This document shows positions 57,114-64,000 of a stretch of 64,000 nt of DNA, piece after piece. Position 1 is the stretch's first letter, and each line of letters starts with the position of its first letter. Source of the stretch: Streptomyces graminofaciens. Its GTDB lineage: Bacteria; Actinomycetota; Actinomycetes; Streptomycetales; Streptomycetaceae. The position numbers were made by a program, and so were the translations under genes. The DNA is taken from the NCBI RefSeq assembly GCF_030294945.1, contig NZ_AP018448.1, positions 806,001 through 870,000 on the forward strand. Direction: 5' to 3'. The notes beneath the pieces were generated by a model. That model was not told the DNA's origin, did no database searches, and saw only the letters and a program-made list of their open reading frames with translations.

Positions 57114-58295
57114 ATGAGCACACGACCGATCGGGGTGGCGGTCATCGGGGCCGGAATGGCAGGCCGGGCCCACCTCAACGGCTACAGACAGGCCTCGACG
57201 CTGTACGGCGACGGGCTGCCCGGGATCCGCCTGGTCGCTGTCGCCGACGCCCATGAGCCCTTCGCCCAGGACGCCGCCCGCCGCTACGGCTACGAGCGGG
57301 CCGAGACCGACTGGCGGGCAATCGTCGAGGCCGACGACATCGACGCGGTCAGCGTCGTGGTCGCCAACCACCTGCACCGCGAGATCGTCGAAGCCCTGCT
57401 GGCGGCGGGCAAGCACGTGCTGTGCGAGAAGCCGCTCGCGCCGAGTGTGGCAGACGCGCAGGCCATGGTGGCGGCGGCCGAAGGCACCGGCCTGGTGGCG
57501 GCCACAGGCTTTACCTTCCGCCGCTCCCCCGCCATCAACGCCATCCGGCAGCAGGTGCGGGAGGGCACGCTCGGGCCGGTACAACACTTCAACGGACACT
57601 ACTGGTGCGACTACGGCCACAACCCCGAGGCACCGATGAGCTGGCGTTACCGGGGCGGACCCGGCTCCGGGGCACTGTCCGACATCGGCAGCCACCTCAT
57701 CGATCTCGGCGAGTACTTCTGCGGTCCGGTGCAGAGCGTTCAGGGCGCCGTGCTCTCCACCCAGGTGCACGAGCGACCTCTGCCACTGGGCACCGCGGTG
57801 GGCCACTCGGCCGACGTACAGGTGAGCCAGGAACGCGAGCTCGTCGAGAACGACGACATAGCCACCTTCACCGCGACCTTCGCCTCCGGCGCCGTCGGCA
57901 CCTTCTCCGTCTCACGAATCGCCCGCGGTCTGGCCAACTCCCTCGGCTTCGAGGTGTTCACGAAGGGCGGCGCGGCCACCTTCGAACTGTCACGTCCCGC
58001 AGAGTTCACCATCGTGGACTCGGCGGCCTCCGCCCCTGTGGACGGCTACCGGCGCACCGTGGTCGGCCCCGGCCACCCCTACATCGCCGGTGGTCTGCCC
58101 ATGGACTTTCCCAGCGTGGGTCACGGCCAGCACGAGTTCTTCGTCTGGCAGGCCCGGGCCTTCCTGGAGCAGATCGCAGGTCTGAACGGGCTGCCGTCCT
58201 GCCCCACCCTTGCCGACGGGCTGCACAACCTGCGCGTCATCGATGCGATCGTCGCCTCCGCCGACGCCGGCGGACAGGCCGTCACCGTCCAGTGA
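57114..58295 (+). CDS. Gfo/Idh/MocA sugar or inositol dehydrogenase
   Basis: The ATG at 57114 follows GAGAGGA. 393 residues; NAD-binding VAVIGAGMAGRAHLNGYRQA, lysine box HVLCEKPLAPS, catalytic pair GSGALSDIGSHLIDLGEYF. It shares over half of its residues with the protein at 47306, including the insertion ERPLPLGTAVGH, so the two are paralogues that probably act on related sugar substrates. First gene of an operon with the TIM-barrel gene at 58478, behind its own operator. Confidence 0.82.
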   Translation: MSTRPIGVAVIGAGMAGRAHLNGYRQASTLYGDGLPGIRLVAVADAHEPFAQDAARRYGYERAETDWRAIVEADDIDAVSVVVANHLHREIVEALLAAGKHVLCEKPLAPSVADAQAMVAAAEGTGLVAATGFTFRRSPAINAIRQQVREGTLGPVQHFNGHYWCDYGHNPEAPMSWRYRGGPGSGALSDIGSHLIDLGEYFCGPVQSVQGAVLSTQVHERPLPLGTAVGHSADVQVSQERELVENDDIATFTATFASGAVGTFSVSRIARGLANSLGFEVFTKGGAATFELSRPAEFTIVDSAASAPVDGYRRTVVGPGHPYIAGGLPMDFPSVGHGQHEFFVWQARAFLEQIAGLNGLPSCPTLADGLHNLRVIDAIVASADAGGQAVTVQ

Positions 58296-58477
58296 GGTCG
58301 GCTCGGCTTGCCCCCTTCCGTTCAGCTCTCCGGCAGGAGAACCGCCACTGCAGGGCTGCCCACCACCCGTGCCGTATACGCCAGGCACAGCCCTGCGTAC
58401 GCGGGAGCTCGCACGAGCTCCTCCGCCCTCGTCAGCGGCACCACCGTCATCATCGAGAAGGACCGAGGAATTACGAA

Positions 58478-59491
58478 ATGAAGCTGGGACTGTACAACGC
58501 GATCCTGCACGACCGGCCGCTTCCGGAGGCGATCAAAGTCATCGCCGACCTGGGCCTGACGGGCATAGAGATCAACACCGGTGGCTTCCTGCCCGCCGTG
58601 CATGTACCGAAGTTCGACGACATCCTCGTCAGTGACACCGCCCGGGACGACTTCCTCGGTCTCTTCGAGGGCACCGGCGTCTCCATCGCCGGCCTGAACG
58701 CCAACGGCAACCCACTCCACCCGAACCCGGTCATCGGTGAAAAGCACGCCGAGGACATCCGCCGCTCCATCCGCCTGGCCGAACGGCTCGGACAGCACCG
58801 CCTCGTGACCATGTCGGGTCTGCCCGGCGGCGAGCCCGGCGCCACCCGCCCGAACTGGATCGTCAACGCATGGAACTCCGCGGCCCTGGACGTGCTGGAC
58901 CACCAGTGGAAGATCGTCGCCGACTTCTGGCGCGAGACCGACCGGCTCGCCCGTGACCACGACGTCAAGGTCGCCCTCGAACTGCACCCGCAGAACGTCG
59001 TGTTCAACTCCGCCGACGTGCACAAGCTCATCGACCTCACCGGCGCGACCCACGTGGGCGTCGAACTGGACGCCTCGCACCTGTTCTGGCAGCAGATGGA
59101 CCCCGTCGCGGTCGTCCGCCACCTCGGCGAACTCGTCTTCCACGCCGCCGCCAAGGACGTCCGCATCAACCCCGAACACGCAGCACTCAACGGCGTGCTC
59201 GACAACAGCTTCCGCCGTCTGTCGCCCGAGGAGCCTCGCACCAACCTCGGCGGCGACGAGTGGGCCAACGAGTGGCCCAAGGCATCCGCGTGGGACTTCG
59301 TCGCCCTCGGCAAGGGCCATGACGTCGCCTACTGGACCGAGTTCCTACGCGCCCTGCACGAGGTCGACCCGGACATGATGGTCAACATCGAGCACGAGGA
59401 CACCGAACTCGGCCCCGTCGAGGGTGTCGCCGTGGCAGCCGAAGTACTCAAGGCCGCCGCCGCGGCCCTCCAGGAGTCGCTGCAGTCGTGA
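58478..59491 (+). CDS. TIM-barrel sugar isomerase/epimerase, IolE-like candidate
   Basis: 337 residues; GAGGAA lies upstream of the ATG. Family AP-endonuclease-2/xylose-isomerase-like TIM barrel: KVIADLGLTGIEINTGGFLP, KVALELHPQNVVFNSADVHK (glutamate and histidine ligands), VGVELDASHLFWQQMDPVAV, VFHAAAKDVRINPEHAALNG and NIEHEDTELGPVEGVAVAAE. It lacks the IolE signature start but could replace the missing inosose dehydratase; it could equally be an isomerase of the product of the upstream dehydrogenase. Shared operon with 57114. Confidence 0.78.
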   Translation: MKLGLYNAILHDRPLPEAIKVIADLGLTGIEINTGGFLPAVHVPKFDDILVSDTARDDFLGLFEGTGVSIAGLNANGNPLHPNPVIGEKHAEDIRRSIRLAERLGQHRLVTMSGLPGGEPGATRPNWIVNAWNSAALDVLDHQWKIVADFWRETDRLARDHDVKVALELHPQNVVFNSADVHKLIDLTGATHVGVELDASHLFWQQMDPVAVVRHLGELVFHAAAKDVRINPEHAALNGVLDNSFRRLSPEEPRTNLGGDEWANEWPKASAWDFVALGKGHDVAYWTEFLRALHEVDPDMMVNIEHEDTELGPVEGVAVAAEVLKAAAAALQESLQS

Positions 59492-59511
59492 TCGCCTGAA
59501 CCACCTACCCC

Positions 59512-59626
59512 TACCAAGGCCAGGTCATCCTGGTCATGGGATCCGGCACCGGCATCGGCCGGGCGACCGCACGCGCGTTCCCCGAAGAGGGAGCGTGCGG
59601 TGGCGGTCCTCGGCCGCCGTCGGGAG
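59512..59626 (+). pseudogene. N-terminal stub of an SDR dehydrogenase
   Basis: YQGQVILVMGSGTGIGRATA continues as RAFPEEGA and then, after a frame change, AVLGRRREGA: the first Rossmann beta-alpha-beta unit with the TGxxxGIG glycines of short-chain dehydrogenases. It is cut by the IS6-like element at 59627. It may have been the third gene of the preceding operon. Confidence 0.65.
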
Positions 59627-60488
59627 GGCGCTGTCACGTTGGTTAGCCGGGTGGGATGATCTTCTCTGGTTGATCGTGCTGGAGGGGGCTGTCCGTGGGG
59701 ACCGTGTCGCCGTCGTACAAGGGGCACCGGTACCCGGTCGAGGTCATCTCCCACTGCGTGTGGCTGTACTTCCGCTTCCCGCTGTCGTTCCGCGAGGTCG
59801 AGGAGCTGATGCTCGAGCGCGGGATCGTCGTCTCGTACGAGACGGTGCGCCGCTGGTGCGCCAAGTTCGGGCAGCGGTACGCAGGCGCGCTGCGCCGCCG
59901 GCAGCTCCGGCCTGGTGACAAATGGCACCTGGACGAGGTCTTCATCAAGATCAATGGAGAACAGAAGTACCTGTGGCGGGCCGTCGACCAGGACGGCATC
60001 GTGCTGGACATCCTGGTGCAGAACCGGCGGGACAAGGCCGCGGCCAGGCGCTTCTTCCGCCGCCTGATGAAGAAGACGCACGCGGTGCCGCGGGTGATCG
60101 TCACCGACAAGCTCCGCTCCTACGGCGCCGCCCACCGCGAGGTCATGCCCTCCGTCGAGCACCGGCAGTCGAAGTACCTCAACAACCGAGCCGAGAACAG
60201 CCACCCAGCCCACCGGACAGCGCGAACGGGCGATGAAGGGCTTCCGCTCAGTGGGCGGGGCCCAGCGGTTCCTGTCCGCGTTCAGCGGTATCTCGCCCCA
60301 CTTCCGGCCCCGCCGACACCTGATGACCGCTGCCGCCCACCGAGCCGAGATGAGCATCCGCTTCGCAATCTGGGAGCAGATCACCGGCGTCGCCGGCCTC
60401 GCCAACGCTGCCTGAGCACAGCCCGGAACCGAGCTGCACCACGCGCGACGCCATCAGACACCTACCCACCCAACAACGTGACAGCGCC
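59627..60488 (+). mobile_element. IS6-family element with matching ends, inactive transposase
   Basis: The ends GGCGCTGTCACGTT (59627-59640) and their complement (60475-60488) enclose 862 bp with one gene. No 8-bp target duplication is seen (GTCGGGAG left, CGTCGAGG right), and the gene fragments on the two sides belong to different genes, so an IS-mediated deletion or rearrangement occurred. Confidence 0.78.
59695..60415 (+). pseudogene. IS6-family transposase with a frameshift
   Basis: From the GTG at 59695: HCVWLYFRFPLSFREVEELM, RRWCAKFGQRYAGALRRRQL, WHLDEVFIKINGEQKYLWRA (first aspartate), VIVTDKLRSYGAAHREVMPS (second) and NNRAENSH (glutamate). Near 60200 an extra base shifts the frame; the true C-terminus continues in another frame (MKGFRSVGGAQRFLSAFSGI) to 60415. 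All catalytic residues precede the shift, but the loss of the last ~70 residues makes activity unlikely. Confidence 0.78.
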
Positions 60489-60714
60489 CGTCGAGGGAGG
60501 CCCCGGCGGGATCGACGCCGACGACCTCGATGCCGCGGTCGGCCAGCAGCAGCGCGAGGACACCGGTCCCGCAGCCGATGTCCAGAACGCGGCGAGCCCC
60601 GACCCCCTCCGCCATCCGGAGGTAGGGGTCGAGGTCGCCGCGATCGGGGTCGAGGGCGTCGTAGATCTCGGCGAGGCGTGGATTCCCGAAGCATTCGTCA
60701 GGTTCGTCAGCCAT
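60489..60714 (-). pseudogene. N-terminal stub of a SAM-dependent methyltransferase
   Basis: From 60714: FGNPRLAEIYDALDPDRGDL, then the SAM-binding motif I, VLDIGCGTGVLALLLADRG, and IEVVGVDPAGASLDG. It breaks at the IS6 end at 60488; the rest of the ~240-residue enzyme is missing. Confidence 0.72.
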
Positions 60715-60736
60715 GCCATGGAACCTACGGGAGGAC

Positions 60737-63700
60737 CTATGTCAGGAGGTATGCCTTCAGGATCGTCACCGTGTACGTGTTGCCGGTGGTGTCGGTCAGG
60801 GTGGCCTTCAAGGAGACCGACCTGGCCGTCTTCGGGTGGGTCAGGGTGAGGGTCTTCTTGGCGTTCCTGGTGGTGACCGGGGCGTTGGACCAGGTCGTTC
60901 CGCCGTTGTAGGAGACCTTCACCGCGAGGGACTTGAGGTGGGCGGCGGCCGGGCCCTCGATGGAGAGGGGGACCGTGGTGCGGTGGCCGGCGCGGGCCGT
61001 GCCGACCGGGGTCAGCTTCGGGTGGAAGCGGACGGTGGAGAGGGGCATCGCCTTCGAGTCGGCCGGCTGGGCGGGCTGCTTCGAGGTGAAGGTCCAGGCC
61101 GCGGTCAGACGGCTGGTGGTGCCGACGACCGTGGCCGGGCGGGTCAGGTCCGTGCGGATCGTGTAGCGGGTGGACGCCGCCGGGAGGTTCTCCACCGTCT
61201 GGCAGAGGTCGCCGTCGTTGTCGAGCAGGGTACGGCCGCCCGCGGTGACCGTCGTGTGCCGTGCGGCGACGGAGGACGCGGGGTGTCCGGCGCCGTCGAC
61301 GAGGTCGGGGACACACAGGTCGAGGGTGTCGCCGACCCGCTGCGCGCCCCACCCCTGGCCGACCATGGGGCTGAAGACGCCGACGTTGTACGTCGACTCG
61401 TACGTCCGGCCCGCCCGGTAGGACACCCGTTGGTCGTCGTAGAAAACGTCGGTCTCTTCACCGGCGGCGTTCAGCTGGCCGACGTTGACCGTCCACCGGA
61501 AGCCCTTGGGCGTGGTGACGTACGTCTTCGCCGTCGTCGGCAGCGGGAACGGGTCGCTGATCGTGCCCAGCCCCAGCTCGGGGCCGTACCACAGGGCGTT
61601 GACGGAACCCTTGCGGTGGGCGACGGAGGAGCCGATGTTCCGCTTCAGCAGGGCCAGTTCGCTCATCCGCGCCGTGTGCTGGTAGCCGGTGGGGAAGCGG
61701 TCGGGCAGGTTGTAGAGCAGGTTGTAGGTGGTGCTGCCCTTCTGCCACAGGCCGCTGAGCTGGGTGCTGAGCCTCCCCGCGGCGGGCGCCGGGCCCAGGC
61801 TCGCGGTGCGCAGGTCGGTGAAGGAGTCCGAGAACAGGAGGGTGGTGTTGTAGCGGGTGCCGCCGGTGTCCATGCGGTAGTTGAGGTAGCCGGCCGACAT
61901 CTTCGCGCCGCCGGGGGCGGTGATCCGGACCGGCTTGGTCTTACGGGCGTCGAAGGTGACCGTGGTGTCCTCGGTGAGCGAGAGCTTCGGCCGGACGAGC
62001 GCCGAGGTGCCCTCGCTGGCGCCGTCGCCGATCAGCGTGTCCAGGACGTAGTCGCCGCGCGGGACGCGCACCTTGTAGACGCCCTTGGCGATCTGCTGGG
62101 AGTCCTCCAGGACATTGGTCTCGTACTCACCCGAGTAGCCGATGATCTCGGTCAGCGGCGAGCTGACGGGCTTGCCGCCACGGTCGAGGAACTTCAGGGT
62201 GAGCTCGTACGCCTCCGCCTCGCGGATCACGCCGAAGGAGGTCCGCACGGACCTGCCGTCGCCGTCGCCCTGCGCGGTGGCGGCGACCGTGCCCGAGTAC
62301 GCGCCGTCCGCCGCCTCGGTGCGGGTGTCCGAGGTGAGGTCGACGCTCGCGGTGCCGCCCGCGGGGACGGTGAGCTGCCGTGTGCTGAGCGTGAACATGC
62401 CGTCGGGGGCGGTGCTGCCCCCGGGGCCGGTCGCGGTGGCCGTCAGGTCCAGGGTGACGGGGCGGTCGCCGTCGTTGCGGTAGGTGACCCGCCGGGTGGC
62501 CGGCCGGTCGTCGGTGTGGGGCCACAGCTGCTTGCCGAAGGACACCGACATCTGCTCGCCGACCACGCTCTGGACGAGCGCCCGGGCCACGTCGAGCCTG
62601 CCGGTGCCCTGCTGGTAGCCGGTCAGGCCGGCGGTCGGCGTGGTGGACGCGGTGAGTGCCTGCTTGATCCGCGCCCCCGTCCAGTCCGGGTGCCGTTGCG
62701 CCAGGATCGCGGCGGCGCCCGCGGCATGCGGTGTCGCCATCGACGTACCGGACATGGAGACGTAGCCGTCGGCGGCCGGGTCGCCCAAAACGCCGTTCGC
62801 CGCCTTCGCCGCGACGATGTCGACGCCCGGCGCGGTGAGGTCCGGCTTCAGCGCGCTGTCGGCGGTCGGGCCGATGCTGGAGAACTCGGCGATCCGGTCC
62901 TCGCCGTCGACCGCTCCCACGGTGAGCGCCGACTCCGCGGCGCCCGGGGAGCCGACGGTCCCGGCGCCCGGGCCCTCGTTGCCGGCCGCGGCGACGGTGA
63001 GCATGCCGGTGCTCTCGGAGAGGGCGTTCACGGCCGTCTCCACCGGGTCTGCCCCCGGGGCGTCCGTCTGGCCGAGGCTGAGGTTGGCCACCTCGGCGCC
63101 CTGCGCGGCGGCCCACTCCAGGCCGGCGATGACGCTGGAGTCGGTGCCCTCGCCGTCGTCGTTCAGCACCTTGGCGTTGAGGAGCCGCGCGCCCGGTGCG
63201 ACGCCCTTGTAGAGGCCGTCGGATCTGGCGCCCGAGCCGGCCACCGTCGCCGCGACGTGCGTGCCGTGGCCGACCCTGTCGTCCGTGCTGCCGGTGCCGC
63301 TGAAGTCCTTCGACTCCGTCACCACCGAGGCGAGGTCCGGGTGCGTGGTGTCGATGCCGGTGTCCAGGACGGCGACCTTGACGCCCTTGCCGTCGTACCC
63401 GGCGTTCCAGGCGGTCGGCGCGCCGATCCGCATGACGTTGTCGCTGACCTTGTCACTGTCACCCTGAGCAGCAGCCGCTTTGAACCGGCCGTCCAGCCAG
63501 ACCCGTTCGACGCCCTGTGCGGATGTGAGGGCCTGCCAGGTGCCCTCGGCCTCCTCCTTGCGGACGCTGAGCGCGGCGCCGTCCACGCTGGGCAGTTCAC
63601 GGCGGACGGTGACGGCCCCTTGTCCGTCCGCGAGCAGCGACCTTTGGGTGTTCCTGCGCTGGGCGGCCTTCCCCTCGTACGACACGATCAGGGGGAGTGT

Positions 63701-64000
63701 GCCGCGCCGGGTGTCGTCGTAGCCGGCCCGTATCAGACCGCTGACGTCGAACAGCCGCTTGTCCAGGACGCCTTGGCCGATGAGGGCGGCGGCGTCGGCG
63801 GGGATGACGTACTGGTCGTCGCCGAGGCGGCGAACGGACAACGGGACGTGTCCACGGCCAGGGGCCCGCCGGACGCCGGTCACCTGGCCCCGGGCATCCA
63901 GTTGGACCCGGTCGCCGGTGACGAGGGTGACGTACCGGGCCGGGGAGCCGGTGTCCGGCCGGGCGGCGGTGGCCGCCGCGGCGGTCCGCACGCCGAGGCC
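60737..64000 (-). CDS. Subtilisin-type S8 serine protease, start outside window
   Basis: The frame is open past base 64000 to the right, so the N-terminal signal peptide lies outside; about 1085 residues are seen. The catalytic triad is complete: D210 in VAVLDTGIDTTHPD, H242 in RVGHGTHVAATVAG, and the serine in VSMSGTSMATPHAAG (about residue 420; numbering from the GTG at 63991). An inhibitor-like propeptide-type region (residues ~20-180) precedes it. Long beta-rich C-terminal domains follow, including a CARDB-like and a terminal Ig-like part ending TVTILKAYLLT. This is the secreted mycelial protease type of Streptomyces. Its stop lies 23 bases before the methyltransferase stub. Confidence 0.88.
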   Translation of the reverse strand, partial: GLGVRTAAAATAARPDTGSPARYVTLVTGDRVQLDARGQVTGVRRAPGRGHVPLSVRRLGDDQYVIPADAAALIGQGVLDKRLFDVSGLIRAGYDDTRRGTLPLIVSYEGKAAQRRNTQRSLLADGQGAVTVRRELPSVDGAALSVRKEEAEGTWQALTSAQGVERVWLDGRFKAAAAQGDSDKVSDNVMRIGAPTAWNAGYDGKGVKVAVLDTGIDTTHPDLASVVTESKDFSGTGSTDDRVGHGTHVAATVAGSGARSDGLYKGVAPGARLLNAKVLNDDGEGTDSSVIAGLEWAAAQGAEVANLSLGQTDAPGADPVETAVNALSESTGMLTVAAAGNEGPGAGTVGSPGAAESALTVGAVDGEDRIAEFSSIGPTADSALKPDLTAPGVDIVAAKAANGVLGDPAADGYVSMSGTSMATPHAAGAAAILAQRHPDWTGARIKQALTASTTPTAGLTGYQQGTGRLDVARALVQSVVGEQMSVSFGKQLWPHTDDRPATRRVTYRNDGDRPVTLDLTATATGPGGSTAPDGMFTLSTRQLTVPAGGTASVDLTSDTRTEAADGAYSGTVAATAQGDGDGRSVRTSFGVIREAEAYELTLKFLDRGGKPVSSPLTEIIGYSGEYETNVLEDSQQIAKGVYKVRVPRGDYVLDTLIGDGASEGTSALVRPKLSLTEDTTVTFDARKTKPVRITAPGGAKMSAGYLNYRMDTGGTRYNTTLLFSDSFTDLRTASLGPAPAAGRLSTQLSGLWQKGSTTYNLLYNLPDRFPTGYQHTARMSELALLKRNIGSSVAHRKGSVNALWYGPELGLGTISDPFPLPTTAKTYVTTPKGFRWTVNVGQLNAAGEETDVFYDDQRVSYRAGRTYESTYNVGVFSPMVGQGWGAQRVGDTLDLCVPDLVDGAGHPASSVAARHTTVTAGGRTLLDNDGDLCQTVENLPAASTRYTIRTDLTRPATVVGTTSRLTAAWTFTSKQPAQPADSKAMPLSTVRFHPKLTPVGTARAGHRTTVPLSIEGPAAAHLKSLAVKVSYNGGTTWSNAPVTTRNAKKTLTLTHPKTARSVSLKATLTDTTGNTYTVTILKAYLLT

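Overview
The base composition (very GC-rich, third codon positions nearly all G/C), frequent GTG/TTG starts, GTGA/ATGA stop-start overlaps, two large LuxR-type ATPase regulators and several actinobacterial protein families point to a Streptomyces or close relative. The window reads as accessory chromosome: a sugar (inositol-type) catabolic regulon surrounded and split by many insertion sequences and gene relics. No rRNA, tRNA or CRISPR array was seen.

Region 1 (1-11.1 kb): the end of an M23-type peptidase-like protein, a 71-residue protein, and two very large beta-rich proteins of unknown function (1762 and 1035 residues) in one direction. A 207-bp MITE-like palindrome and a complete IS630-type element sit in the short gap after the first gene without breaking any reading frame.

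Region 2 (11.2-21.7 kb): an insertion and relic zone. Four overlapping genes on the minus strand (a small coiled-coil protein and three recombinase-like proteins) form a recombinase-trio module that abuts a cut-off Ku gene. Next come a WD40 fragment, an intact-looking 54-residue membrane protein, a UvrD-like helicase relic fused to an IS3 transposase start, an IS630 relic and a frameshifted hypothetical gene.

Region 3 (21.7-30.2 kb): two divergent large LuxR/ATPase regulators (LAL type), a lipoprotein, and two tandem secreted proteins of the beta/gamma-crystallin or killer-toxin-like type. Region 4 (30.2-33.9 kb) holds a truncated ISAs1, a broken IS630 and an intact IS4 element with a 12-bp target duplication.

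Region 5 (34.3-48.5 kb) is the main metabolic locus. A LacI-type repressor is divergent from a sugar ABC importer operon (binding protein, permease, ATPase, IolH-like protein). It is followed by iolC, an aldolase, iolB, iolD, iolA, an IolT-type transporter and an inositol dehydrogenase-like gene. Together these encode uptake and conversion of myo-inositol to acetyl-CoA and a triose phosphate. A recognisable IolE dehydratase is missing; a candidate TIM-barrel gene lies at 58.5 kb.

Region 6 (48.6-52.4 kb): an IS110 relic, a complete IS605-type element (TnpA plus TnpB) and a SpoIIE-type phosphatase cut off by it. Region 7 (52.7-59.5 kb): a second ABC importer on the minus strand and a divergent dehydrogenase/TIM-barrel operon, with the relic of a second LacI repressor between them. 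Four nearly identical palindromes (consensus CTTAAAGCGCTTTAAG) lie at the promoters of the two importers, the iolC operon and the dehydrogenase operon, so the whole set looks like one regulon. Region 8 (59.5-64 kb): an IS6-like relic flanked by cut-off SDR and methyltransferase genes, then a large subtilisin-type protease running off the right edge.
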